A stretch of DNA of 9,661 nt, taken from Ruminococcus sp. Its GTDB lineage: Bacteria > Bacillota > Clostridia > Oscillospirales > Acutalibacteraceae. The notes under the pieces were generated by a model, which did no database searches, was not told the origin of the DNA, and was given only the letters and a program-made list of their open reading frames with translations. The position numbers were made by a program, and so were the translations under genes. Below, in pieces: positions 1 through 5,964 of this stretch (the first letter of the stretch is position 1; every line of letters begins with the position of its first letter). Location of the stretch: assembly GCA_004556705.1 (NCBI GenBank), contig SFGA01000064.1, positions 1-9,661 of the forward strand, written 5' to 3'.

Positions 1-7
1 ATTTTTC

Positions 8-29
8 GGCGGTCTTTTGCCCGCCTTTT
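8..29 (+). terminator. Weak terminator-like hairpin at the left edge
   Basis: GGCGG (8-12) can pair with CCGCC (21-25) around an 8-base loop, followed by TTTT and further T-rich sequence. The stem is only 5 bp and the left part may be cut by the window edge. It could be a first, weak terminator for a gene lying left of the window, upstream of the stronger one at 55-80. Confidence 0.3.
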
Positions 30-54
30 CTGTCTTTGCTAAAGCCTTTTTTAA

Positions 55-80
55 CCCCCAGTAGAACTGGGGGATTTTTT
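55..80 (+). terminator. Rho-independent terminator of an upstream gene
   Basis: CCCCCAG (55-61) pairs perfectly with CTGGGGG (67-73) around the loop TAGAA, and is followed by A and six Ts (75-80). This is a classic plus-strand intrinsic terminator, so a plus-strand gene probably ends just left of the window. The minus-strand reading has no comparable T tract, so it is unlikely to work in both directions. Confidence 0.8.
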
Positions 81-106
81 CCACGTATAAATACACCATT
101 AAAAAC

Positions 107-130
107 GGGCGAACACAGTTCGCCCCTACG
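107..130 (+). repeat. Hairpin repeat, family A copy 1
   Basis: GGGCGAAC (107-114) and GTTCGCCC (118-125) form a perfect 8-bp stem with loop ACA, followed by CCTACG... (126-130 reads CTACG). The same tail occurs after three other hairpins of different stem sequence in this intergenic region, all in the same orientation, which suggests a dispersed REP-like family rather than a terminator (there is no T tract). Confidence 0.65.
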
Positions 131-182
131 ATATAATATAAAAATATAATTATTTGTAACCGTTGATTTGCTGTGATTTAAC

Positions 183-206
183 GGCGGCAGCAAGCCACCG
201 CCCTAC
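183..206 (+). repeat. Hairpin repeat, family A copy 2
   Basis: GGCGG (183-187) pairs with CCGCC (198-202) around a 10-base interior, followed by CTAC (203-206) and CACG. It is the weakest of the four copies: the stem is 5 bp and the tail is CTACC rather than CTACG. It is grouped with the others by layout and orientation. Confidence 0.45.
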
Positions 207-236
207 CACGTCGTCGTTTGCACCGTATCAAAATGC

Positions 237-262
237 GGACGGGGTCAAGCCCAGTCCCTACG
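237..262 (+). repeat. Hairpin repeat, family A copy 3
   Basis: GGAC (237-240) pairs with GTCC (254-257), and GGG (242-244) with CCC (250-252), around the loop TCAAG with one internal mismatch. CTACG follows (258-262), then G. The flanks GCGGAC and CCTACGG resemble copy 4, so 3 and 4 are probably the closest relatives. Confidence 0.55.
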
Positions 263-294
263 GTCGCATAAATTTTCAAATTTGTTGAATCACA

Positions 295-342
295 GGCTCC
301 CTCTGACGAGGGAGCTGTTGAGCGTAGCGAAACTGAGGGAGA
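295..342 (+). repeat. Structured repeat, family B, left copy (plus orientation)
   Basis: The unit starts with a self-complementary hairpin: GCTCCCTC (296-303), loop TGAC, GAGGGAGC (308-315). A short variable segment (319-331) follows, and the unit closes with ACTGAGGGAGA (332-342). A second copy lies inverted at 373-426. The first 24 bases match the second copy perfectly as a reverse complement, as do the closing 11, while the middle differs. It is not coding. The pattern of conserved ends and a variable centre suggests a small mobile or structured repeat. Confidence 0.75.
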
Positions 343-372
343 GATAATGAAAATTTGCTGTTTATTGCTTTT

Positions 373-426
373 TCTCCCTCAGTCATTTTTCTGCGAAAAA
401 CGACAGCTCCCTCGTCAGAGGGAGCC
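373..426 (-). repeat. Structured repeat, family B, right copy (minus orientation)
   Basis: Read on the minus strand this repeats the left copy: the hairpin with TGAC loop (426-403), a variable centre, then ACTGAGGGAGA (383-373). Its centre (384-402) forms its own small stem, TTTTTC against GAAAAA with loop GCA, unlike the left copy's centre. The two copies face each other, so 295-318 pairs with 403-426 over 24 bp and 332-342 with 373-383 over 11 bp, giving a large potential cruciform. Confidence 0.75.
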
Positions 427-491
427 TTAAGTTTCGTCTGCTTTTCAATTTGATAACAGCCGATAATTGTTTTGTTTTTATTGGTTTGTGC

Positions 492-518
492 GGACAACCG
501 CAAGGGTTGTCCCTACGG
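492..518 (+). repeat. Hairpin repeat, family A copy 4
   Basis: GGACAACC (492-499) and GGTTGTCC (505-512) form a perfect 8-bp stem around loop GCAAG, followed by CTACGG (513-518). It ends about 14 bases beyond the stop codon of the minus-strand transporter. It has the same orientation and tail as the other family A hairpins. Confidence 0.65.
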
Positions 519-531
519 TACTATATTAAAT

Positions 532-1944
532 TTAATCTTCTTTTTTGTTCTCGCCGTTTTCTTTTCTCTTTTCGATAATGTAAGCGTGAACATTATCTGC
601 AAGCTCGCCGTAGATTTTGAACTTCTTTCTGAATACGATAAGCGAAGCCGTAAGGAACACTATCGGAGCACCGAAAGCAAGCACGCCGATACCCGTCTTT
701 GTGCCGTTTGTGAAGCTGCCTGCCTCATTCTGTGCATTGTAGTTCATTGCCCAAAGTGTGCCGAAAAGAACGATTGTCTGAATGGTATATGCCATCTTCT
801 GCAAGAAGCCTTTCATTGAGAACGTGATACTCTCGTTTCTCACGCCGTTCTTATACTCGCCGTAGTCGACAATATCCGCCAAGAAAATAGTCTGTGAGAC
901 GAACATTGAGGAAATACCGATAGAAGCGATAATATAGCAAATATCGAGTACGATAGGCAGCTTTATGAATGCGCCGAACAACAGCATCAACGCATAGCCT
1001 AAGATTGAGAATACAAGCGAAATCGTATATGTGGTACGCTTTGAAAACTTCTGTGAAAGCAACGGAACTACCAAAAGTCCGAGGATTGAACCCACCGCAC
1101 CTATCGTGCCGAACAAGGACTGCTTTGTCGGGTCGCCGAGAGCGTCCGAGAAGTAGTAAGCCGCTGTCGAAGAGGTAAGATACCAGCCTGCGTTTGAAAG
1201 CATTGCAAAGACCATAAATACAACAAGCTGATCGTTTGACTTGATAACGTTGAAAATCTGCTTAAAGCTGAATTTCTGTTTTTCATTATATACAACGTTG
1301 GTTTCCTTTGTTGTGAGGAAGCAGACAAGTGAGAAAAGCACCAATGCGACACCGCATATAATTGCCCATCTCGAAAAGCCCGAAGCCGAATAGCCCTTAT
1401 CGGTTTTCTGCTCAAGGTCGCTTGAAAGCAAGGGGCAGATGATGGGAGTCAAAATCGAAATGATACCCTGACCTACGCCCGAAAATGTTCTTGCAACGGT
1501 TGCGACGAGGTTTCTTTCCTTTTCCTCACTTGTGAACGACGGAATCATTGACCAATAAGGAATATCGGCCATTGTGTTTGTCATACCCCAAAGGACATAC
1601 ATAACGGCAATGTAGATATAAAGCTTCATTCCACTCATACCGAACGAGGTGAAGAGCAAGGAAAGAACGACAGCGTTTGACAATGCTCCTATTAAAATCC
1701 ACGGACGGTATTTACCTAATTTTGTTTTGGTATTATCAACGATAGTACCCATCATTGGGTCGTTAATGCCATCCCAGATTCTTGCGATAGGCGTTAATAT
1801 AAGCAAAAACGCCTCGGGAAGATTGAGCACGCTCGACAGATAATACGAAAGGTATGTGTAGAACATACCGTAGCTCAGGTCAAGACCTATTGCACCGACG
1901 CCGTAGCCCAATTTTCCTTTGATAAATTTAAGTTGTTCCTTCAT
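532..1944 (-). CDS. GPH-family (MelB-like) sugar:cation symporter
   Basis: This 470-residue polytopic membrane protein is a glycoside-pentoside-hexuronide:cation symporter of the major facilitator superfamily. It should import a sugar or glycoside with Na+, Li+ or H+; the substrate cannot be read from sequence. The family motif RIWDGINDPMMG (54-65) keeps both Asp residues, D58 and D62, that match the E. coli MelB cation-site D55 and D59. ADIPYWS carries D127, matching MelB D124. DYGEYK carries K365, matching MelB K377. GKYRPWIL follows the first motif as in the family. The C terminus is a short charged tail (KRKENGENKKED). The ATG lies inside the end of the upstream gene: the two overlap by 17 bp, with GGGGGACAGGA just upstream, so translation is probably coupled. 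No obvious T-rich terminator follows. It could equally be annotated MFS transporter; the family call is firm. Confidence 0.9.
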   Translation of the reverse strand: MKEQLKFIKGKLGYGVGAIGLDLSYGMFYTYLSYYLSSVLNLPEAFLLILTPIARIWDGINDPMMGTIVDNTKTKLGKYRPWILIGALSNAVVLSLLFTSFGMSGMKLYIYIAVMYVLWGMTNTMADIPYWSMIPSFTSEEKERNLVATVARTFSGVGQGIISILTPIICPLLSSDLEQKTDKGYSASGFSRWAIICGVALVLFSLVCFLTTKETNVVYNEKQKFSFKQIFNVIKSNDQLVVFMVFAMLSNAGWYLTSSTAAYYFSDALGDPTKQSLFGTIGAVGSILGLLVVPLLSQKFSKRTTYTISLVFSILGYALMLLFGAFIKLPIVLDICYIIASIGISSMFVSQTIFLADIVDYGEYKNGVRNESITFSMKGFLQKMAYTIQTIVLFGTLWAMNYNAQNEAGSFTNGTKTGIGVLAFGAPIVFLTASLIVFRKKFKIYGELADNVHAYIIEKRKENGENKKED

Positions 1945-3241
1945 TTTTCCTGTCCCCCGATGTTTTTGTCTTTATGCGTAATGCCGCCTGCATACAGCCT
2001 GCAAGCACGGAAAAGCACAGAATTTGTTTGGGCGTGCACAAGGTGTTGTCAAACAATGACATCACCGCAAAGCCCGAAAGTGATGAAAGAAAAGCTATAC
2101 CGTAGCTTCTGTACCACCCTGTCATACGGCAGAGCTTGAAAAAATCATAAGCCATTACCGAAAGCAGCACACCAAACAGACCTAAGCCTATTATTCCGCC
2201 CTCGGCAAGAACTTCGATAAACAGATTGTGCGAGTGTGAAAACTCAAGTCCGTTTTCAAAAAGATAACCCGTAACATTATTATAGCCTGCACCGACGCCC
2301 AAAAGGAAATTGTCCTTTATAAGTCCGAACGTACAGCCCCAAAGTCCTATCCTGTAATTGGTCGAAAGGTCCTGCGACGCCGCAACACCTCTTCGTTCAA
2401 AAATCGTTACCATTATTATAAGCGAAGCCGCCGCCGCAAGTCCCGACATAAATTTAGCCGGCTTTTTGCCTGCAAACGAAAGCACCATAAACGATACGAT
2501 AATCGCAACCGCCGCACCCCTTAAAAATGTAAAGAGTATGCCGAAGAAGATGAGCAATGAGCATATTATTGAGAACGCACGCCGCTTTTTCGTTGCGGTA
2601 TAGAAGCAGCAATACGCCGCTATCGGAAATACCATTACAAGAAATGTTGCAAAAATCAGCGGATTTTCAAAGCAAGCGGCTACCCTATCCCTGACCTCCT
2701 CAAAGAAGAAATCATAATTTATCAATCCGTAAACAAATTCGTCAAGTTTTTGATAAAGCGGGTTCGGAAACAAATCAGAACGTCCGACTGCCATAAAGCA
2801 CATCTGAATTATGGCGATTATCGAGTTCGCAGCTGCCGTACCGACAAGGCAAAGCATAATATTCTCAATTTTCTCCCTCGTGTCGCAAAGCGAGATAATT
2901 GTCATAGCGCAAACCGTCGCACCGATCCAAATAATTCCCATCATAACGGAAGCCTTCGGAACTTTTGCCCAAAAGGCGGTTACGGCGAGATACACGGCGT
3001 AGACCGACATAACGATAAGAAACTTATCTCCCTTTAAGCTGATACGCTCCGTGTTTTTCCTTGTAACACAAAAGACAAAGACCACAAACGGTATGATAAC
3101 CGTCAGATACTCGGGCAAGAGTGCGCCGAGAAACAGCGAAACCGCCAACAGCTTATATGCGACGGGGAAGCTCTTATCCTTTAGAAATTGCGGAATCAAA
3201 TACATCAACCCCAAAATTGAATTACCGATATATATTATCAT
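1928..3241 (-). CDS. Wzy/WaaL-type O-antigen polymerase/ligase-like membrane protein
   Basis: A very hydrophobic protein (437 residues from the chosen start) with about ten membrane segments, resembling the O-antigen ligase/Wzy_C family (PF04932). Numbered from the chosen start, it has the family's Asn-Pro segment (CFENPLIFATFL, near 191-202), a membrane Arg (FLRGA, R241), RIGLWG near R297, the GVGAGYNN turn, and the hallmark periplasm-facing SHSHNLFIEVLAEGG (H336, H338). Such proteins polymerise or transfer undecaprenyl-linked glycans outside the membrane; in a Gram-positive the product would be a surface or exopolysaccharide. The reading frame is open to a GTG at 3292, but that adds a Cys-rich leader with no ribosome site. 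ATG 3241 is preferred, ATG 3205 (preceded by GGGG) is possible. It overlaps the symporter downstream by 17 bp. No sure promoter was found. Confidence 0.75.
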   Translation of the reverse strand: MIIYIGNSILGLMYLIPQFLKDKSFPVAYKLLAVSLFLGALLPEYLTVIIPFVVFVFCVTRKNTERISLKGDKFLIVMSVYAVYLAVTAFWAKVPKASVMMGIIWIGATVCAMTIISLCDTREKIENIMLCLVGTAAANSIIAIIQMCFMAVGRSDLFPNPLYQKLDEFVYGLINYDFFFEEVRDRVAACFENPLIFATFLVMVFPIAAYCCFYTATKKRRAFSIICSLLIFFGILFTFLRGAAVAIIVSFMVLSFAGKKPAKFMSGLAAAASLIIMVTIFERRGVAASQDLSTNYRIGLWGCTFGLIKDNFLLGVGAGYNNVTGYLFENGLEFSHSHNLFIEVLAEGGIIGLGLFGVLLSVMAYDFFKLCRMTGWYRSYGIAFLSSLSGFAVMSLFDNTLCTPKQILCFSVLAGCMQAALRIKTKTSGDRKNEGTT

Positions 3242-3344
3242 ATTTTCGGCAAAAATACAATAACAATTAAAGGAACAAAAAATGTGGGACACTAAACGGA
3301 TTATTGCTTATTTATTACAAATTTATGAATTTTTGGAAAAGTAC

Positions 3345-3372
3345 TTGATTTTTTTTCGTAATCGGCTAAAAT
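3345..3372 (+). promoter_or_regulatory. Sigma-A-type promoter of groES-groEL
   Basis: TTGATT (3345-3350) as -35 and TAAAAT (3367-3372) as -10 are separated by 16 bases. The expected start is near 3379, at the left edge of CIRCE, the usual geometry for HrcA-controlled groESL operons. Overlapping TA repeats just downstream (TATATT 3374-3379) make the exact -10 uncertain. Confidence 0.65.
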
Positions 3373-3377
3373 ATATA

Positions 3378-3404
3378 TTAGCACTCGGGGTTAAAGAGTG
3401 CTAA
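3378..3404. promoter_or_regulatory. CIRCE operator (HrcA-binding site)
   Basis: TTAGCACTC (3378-3386), nine bases, GAGTGCTAA (3396-3404): an exact match to the consensus TTAGCACTC-N9-GAGTGCTAA. HrcA bound here represses groES-groEL, and heat or misfolded protein relieves it through loss of GroEL-dependent HrcA activity. It lies across the predicted transcription start and 34 bases before the groES ATG. HrcA itself is not encoded in the window. Confidence 0.98.
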
Positions 3405-3438
3405 TGAACGTATTTTATTTTTTTGGGAGGAATCTTAT

Positions 3439-3723
3439 ATGACAATCAAACCACTTGCTGACAGAGTTGTACTCAAGTCAGTTGAACTCGAAGAAACCAC
3501 AAAAAGCGGTATCATTCTTGCCGCTTCCGCACAGGAAAAGCCTCAGGTTGCAGAGGTTGTTGCAGTAGGCCCCGGCGGCGTTATTGACGGCAAGGATATT
3601 AAAATGTACGTCAAGGTCGGCGACAAGGTAATCACAAGCAAATATTCAGGCACAGAAGTTAAAATTGACGACGTTGAATACGTTATCGTTCGTCAGTCAG
3701 ACATTCTTGCAGTTGTTGAATAA
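3439..3723 (+). CDS. groES: Co-chaperonin GroES (Hsp10)
   Basis: This 94-residue protein has the normal length for GroES. Seven copies form the lid of the GroEL chamber. It opens with IKPLADRVVLK, typical of the family, followed by the mobile loop (about 18-35) with the GroEL-binding hydrophobic patch GIIL (24-27). The GDKVITSKYSGTEV segment and the closing VRQSDILAVVE are also family features. The ATG is preceded by GGGAGG (3425-3430) at eight bases. It is the first gene of the operon, 19 bp before groEL, and is controlled by the CIRCE site and the promoter just upstream. Confidence 0.98.
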   Translation: MTIKPLADRVVLKSVELEETTKSGIILAASAQEKPQVAEVVAVGPGGVIDGKDIKMYVKVGDKVITSKYSGTEVKIDDVEYVIVRQSDILAVVE

Positions 3724-3742
3724 TTATTGGAGGTAATGAATT

Positions 3743-5377
3743 ATGGCTAAACAGATTATATACGGCGAGGAAGCTCGCAAGGCTTTACAGTCCGGTATCG
3801 ACAAATTGAGCAACACAGTTAAAATCACGTTGGGACCTAAGGGCAGAAACGTTGTTCTTGACAGAAAGTACGGCGCTCCCCTTATCACAAACGACGGCGT
3901 TACAATCGCTAAAGAGGTTGAGCTTGAGGACGCATTTGAAAATATGGGCGCTCAGCTCGTCAAAGAGGTTGCTACAAAGACAAACGACGTTGCAGGCGAC
4001 GGTACAACAACCGCTACCTTACTTGCACAGGCTCTCGTTCGTGAGGGTATGAAAAACGTTGCCGCAGGCGCAAATCCGATGGTAGTTAAAAAGGGTATGC
4101 AGATGGCAGTAGACGCTGCTGTTAAGGCTATCAAGGCAAACGCACAGCCCGTTAAATCTTCAAGCGACATTGCAAGAATTGCTACAATTTCGGCAGCAGA
4201 TGAATTTGTCGGCAAACTCATTGCAGACGCTATGGAAAAGGTTACCGCTGACGGCGTTATCACTATCGAGGAGTCAAAGACCTCCGAGACTTACTCCGAC
4301 GTTGTTGAGGGTATGCAGTTCGACAGAGGCTACATTTCGCCCTATATGGTAACAGATACAGACAAGATGGAAGCTGTTATCGACGACGCTTACATTCTTA
4401 TCACAGACAAGAAGATTTCTTCAATTCAGGAAGTTCTCCCCTTGCTTGAAAAGATTTTGCAGGCAGGCTCAAAGCTTGTTATTATCGCAGAGGACGTTGA
4501 GGGCGAGGCTCTTTCAACAATCCTTGTCAATAAATTGAGAGGCACATTCACTTGCGTATGCGTTAAGGCTCCCGGCTTTGGCGACAGAAGAAAGGAAATG
4601 CTTCAGGATATCGCAATTCTTACAGGCGGTCAGGTAATCACATCAGACCTCGGTCTTGAGCTTAAGGACACAGATATTCCTATGCTCGGTAGGGCTAAGC
4701 AGGTTAAGATTACAAAGGAAACCACCACTATCGTTGACGGTGCGGGCGACAAGGACAGCATCAAGGCCAGAGTTTCACAGATCAAGAGTCAGATTGAGGA
4801 CACAACCTCTGAATTTGACCGTGAGAAGCTTCAGGAAAGACTTGCAAAGCTTGCAGGCGGCGTAGCTGTTATCCGTGTAGGTGCTGCTACCGAAACCGAA
4901 ATGAAAGAAAAGAAGCTTCGTATCGAGGACGCTCTTGCAGCTACAAAGGCAGCTGTTGAAGAGGGCTGCGTAGCAGGCGGCGGCGTTGCTCTTTTGAACG
5001 CTATCCCCGAGGTTGAAAAGCTCCTTGATACAGACGATGCTGACCTTAAAACAGGTGTCAACATTGTTGTTAAGGCTATCGAAGAGCCTGTTAGACAGAT
5101 TGCTCGTAACGCAGGTCTTGAAGGCTCTGTTATCGTAAATGAAATCGTAAACAAGAACAAGAAGGGCTACGGCTTCGACTTCGGCAAGGAAGAATATGTT
5201 GATATGTTCAAGCAAGGTATTCTTGACCCTGCTAAGGTTACACGTTCGGCTCTCCAGAACGCAGCTTCCGTTGCGGCTATGGTTCTTACAACCGAGTCAC
5301 TTGTAACAGACATCCCCGACCCGCAGGCTGACGCAGCAGCTGCTGCAGCAATGGCACAGGGTGGCGGAATGTATTAA
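3743..5377 (+). CDS. groEL: Chaperonin GroEL (Hsp60)
   Basis: This 544-residue protein has full length for the family. GroEL forms the double seven-membered ring that folds cytosolic proteins by ATP cycles with GroES. TLGPKGRNV (29-37) and DGTTTAT (86-92) form the nucleotide site, and D51, D86 and D396 match the E. coli ATPase residues D52, D87 and D398. The signature AAVEEGCVAGGG follows D396, with Cys where Val is common. The tail is Ala-rich and ends in QGGGMY, a short form of the usual Gly-Gly-Met tail. GGAGG (3729-3733) sits nine bases before the ATG. Expression comes from the groES promoter under CIRCE control, and a strong terminator lies about 110 bases beyond the stop. Confidence 0.99.
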   Translation: MAKQIIYGEEARKALQSGIDKLSNTVKITLGPKGRNVVLDRKYGAPLITNDGVTIAKEVELEDAFENMGAQLVKEVATKTNDVAGDGTTTATLLAQALVREGMKNVAAGANPMVVKKGMQMAVDAAVKAIKANAQPVKSSSDIARIATISAADEFVGKLIADAMEKVTADGVITIEESKTSETYSDVVEGMQFDRGYISPYMVTDTDKMEAVIDDAYILITDKKISSIQEVLPLLEKILQAGSKLVIIAEDVEGEALSTILVNKLRGTFTCVCVKAPGFGDRRKEMLQDIAILTGGQVITSDLGLELKDTDIPMLGRAKQVKITKETTTIVDGAGDKDSIKARVSQIKSQIEDTTSEFDREKLQERLAKLAGGVAVIRVGAATETEMKEKKLRIEDALAATKAAVEEGCVAGGGVALLNAIPEVEKLLDTDDADLKTGVNIVVKAIEEPVRQIARNAGLEGSVIVNEIVNKNKKGYGFDFGKEEYVDMFKQGILDPAKVTRSALQNAASVAAMVLTTESLVTDIPDPQADAAAAAAMAQGGGMY

Positions 5378-5421
5378 TCCGACATCCTGACGGAACAATA
5401 ATTAAAGCTCTAATTGACAAA

Positions 5422-5583
5422 GGCTGAGTGTTAATAAGGCAGTTTTGCTTCAAAACAACATCTTTTTGCGCAATAATTCGTTAAACCCCGCAGATATGCG
5501 TTAGCATTATCTGCGGGGCTTTTTGGCAAAAGCATAATGGATTTTTATGCGAGAAACCAATACTTCCTTATGAACACTCAGCC
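5422..5583. repeat. MITE-like element: 162-bp imperfect inverted repeat around the groEL terminator
   Basis: The left arm (5422-5450) begins GGCTGAGTGTTAATAAGG. The right arm (5555-5583), read on the minus strand, begins GGCTGAGTGTTCATAAGG. By hand alignment 25 of 29 positions pair (mismatches at 5433, 5440, 5444 and 5448). Outside both arms lies AAA (5419-5421 and 5584-5586), a possible 3-bp target duplication, though this is weak in AT-rich DNA. Inside are the terminator at 5486-5524 and a small hairpin GCATAA/TTATGC (5532-5550). It does not code. It could be a non-autonomous mobile element that supplies the terminator, or a large RNA fold. Confidence 0.6.
5486..5524 (+). terminator. Terminator of groES-groEL
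   Basis: CCCCGCAGATA (5486-5496) pairs perfectly over 11 bp with TATCTGCGGGG (5508-5518), followed by C and TTTTT (5520-5524). On the minus strand the hairpin is followed by TTTAA, so it may also stop the convergent spoIIID transcript, for which no other terminator is visible. An internal ATGC/GCAT stem (5496-5499, 5504-5507) can cap the hairpin if the outer pairs shift. Confidence 0.9.
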
Positions 5584-5619
5584 AAAGCTTTTTGTTATTT
5601 TGTTATGCTGTGTAATTTT

Positions 5620-5892
5620 TTACGGTGTTTTAATGCTCTCGGAATGTAAGCTTTTATACTTTTCCTTTGTGGCAAGTCCGCCCCGTATATGCCGTTGCGC
5701 CTTGTTCTCGTCAAGCACCCTGCGAACTTTCAAATAAAGCGCATAATCGCTCTTTTTAAGCCTTTGCGAAACGTCCGTATGAACGGTGCTTTTGCTTATT
5801 CCAAACGCCTTTGCGGTGCTTCTGACGGTTGCATTGTTGGTAATTATGTATTCGCCAAGCTCTGCGGCACGGTCATCAACTGTATAATTCAA
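5620..5892 (-). CDS. spoIIID: SpoIIID, sporulation transcription factor
   Basis: This 90-residue DNA-binding protein matches SpoIIID, the mother-cell regulator that acts in the sigma-E stage and prepares the switch to sigma-K. The helix-turn-helix lies at about 22-45 (TVRSTAKAFGISKSTVHTDV), the most conserved part of the family. A basic C-terminal segment, RHIRGGLATKEKYK (67-80), also contacts DNA in the family. The start is TTG, supported by GGAGGG eight bases upstream; no ATG or GTG fits better. A candidate sigma-E-type promoter lies at 5922-5950, giving a leader of only about 25 bases. The gene converges on groEL. Its presence implies the organism, or a recent ancestor, forms endospores. 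Confidence 0.95.
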   Translation of the reverse strand: MNYTVDDRAAELGEYIITNNATVRSTAKAFGISKSTVHTDVSQRLKKSDYALYLKVRRVLDENKAQRHIRGGLATKEKYKSLHSESIKTP

Positions 5893-5910
5893 AACTAAAA
5901 CCCTCCTTTA

Positions 5911-5929
5911 CATATCAGTAATAGATATG
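5911..5929. promoter_or_regulatory. Dyad at the spoIIID promoter
   Basis: CATATC (5911-5916) and GATATG (5924-5929) are a perfect inverted repeat with a 7-base centre. It covers the candidate -10 and the expected start of spoIIID transcription, so it could be an operator or a 5' RNA hairpin. The arms are short and AT-rich, so chance is possible. Confidence 0.3.
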
Positions 5930-5950
5930 CAAAAAAGGGTTTTTATATTC
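5922..5950 (-). promoter_or_regulatory. Candidate sigma-E-type promoter of spoIIID
   Basis: On the minus strand GAATATA (5950-5944) is followed after 14 bases by CATATCTA (5929-5922). Known sigma-E promoters have KMATATT, about 14 bases, CATACAHT; here the first box matches 6 of 7 and the second keeps CATA and one more position. The -10 half lies inside a dyad (5911-5929). The spacing, position and known control of spoIIID by sigma-E support it, but the -10 match is partial. Confidence 0.45.
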
Positions 5951-5964
5951 TTTATTTCGTCAAA

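Larger units (their letters stand above)
81..531. other. Gene-free, repeat-rich intergenic region
   Basis: About 450 bases with no credible coding sequence. It contains four small hairpins that each end in CTACG or CTACC (107-130, 183-206, 237-262, 492-518) and a large head-to-head palindrome (295-426). An AT-rich spacer lies at 131-175. No T-rich terminator for the minus-strand transporter ending at 532 is evident, so its transcript may run into these structures. Confidence 0.75.

Noticed and set aside
276..503. 75-codon minus-strand open frame
   Set aside because: It runs straight across both family B repeats; its peptide is just their translation (for example PSDEGAV), with no ribosome site.
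107..518. CRISPR array or riboswitch in the left intergenic region
   Set aside because: Hairpins are unevenly spaced, differ in stem sequence, and lack regular unique spacers or cas genes. The only nearby downstream gene runs toward them, so a leader role is not possible.
472..819. 115-codon plus-strand open frame
   Set aside because: It lies largely antisense to the symporter gene and crosses a hairpin repeat; the peptide resembles nothing known and no ribosome site precedes it.
3282..3404. 40-codon plus-strand frame with AAAGGAAC upstream
   Set aside because: It ends inside CIRCE and would lie upstream of the groES promoter start; the ribosome-site match is probably chance in an AT-rich gap.
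4775..5215. 146-codon minus-strand open frame within groEL
   Set aside because: Antisense shadow of a highly conserved chaperonin; no promoter or ribosome site of its own.
5414..5437. TTGACA (5414-5419) as a promoter -35 after groEL
   Set aside because: No acceptable -10 at 16-18 bases, and no gene follows before the terminator.
5537..5737. 66-codon plus-strand hydrophobic open frame
   Set aside because: Covers the right arm of the inverted repeat and the 3' end of spoIIID on the opposite strand; no ribosome site.
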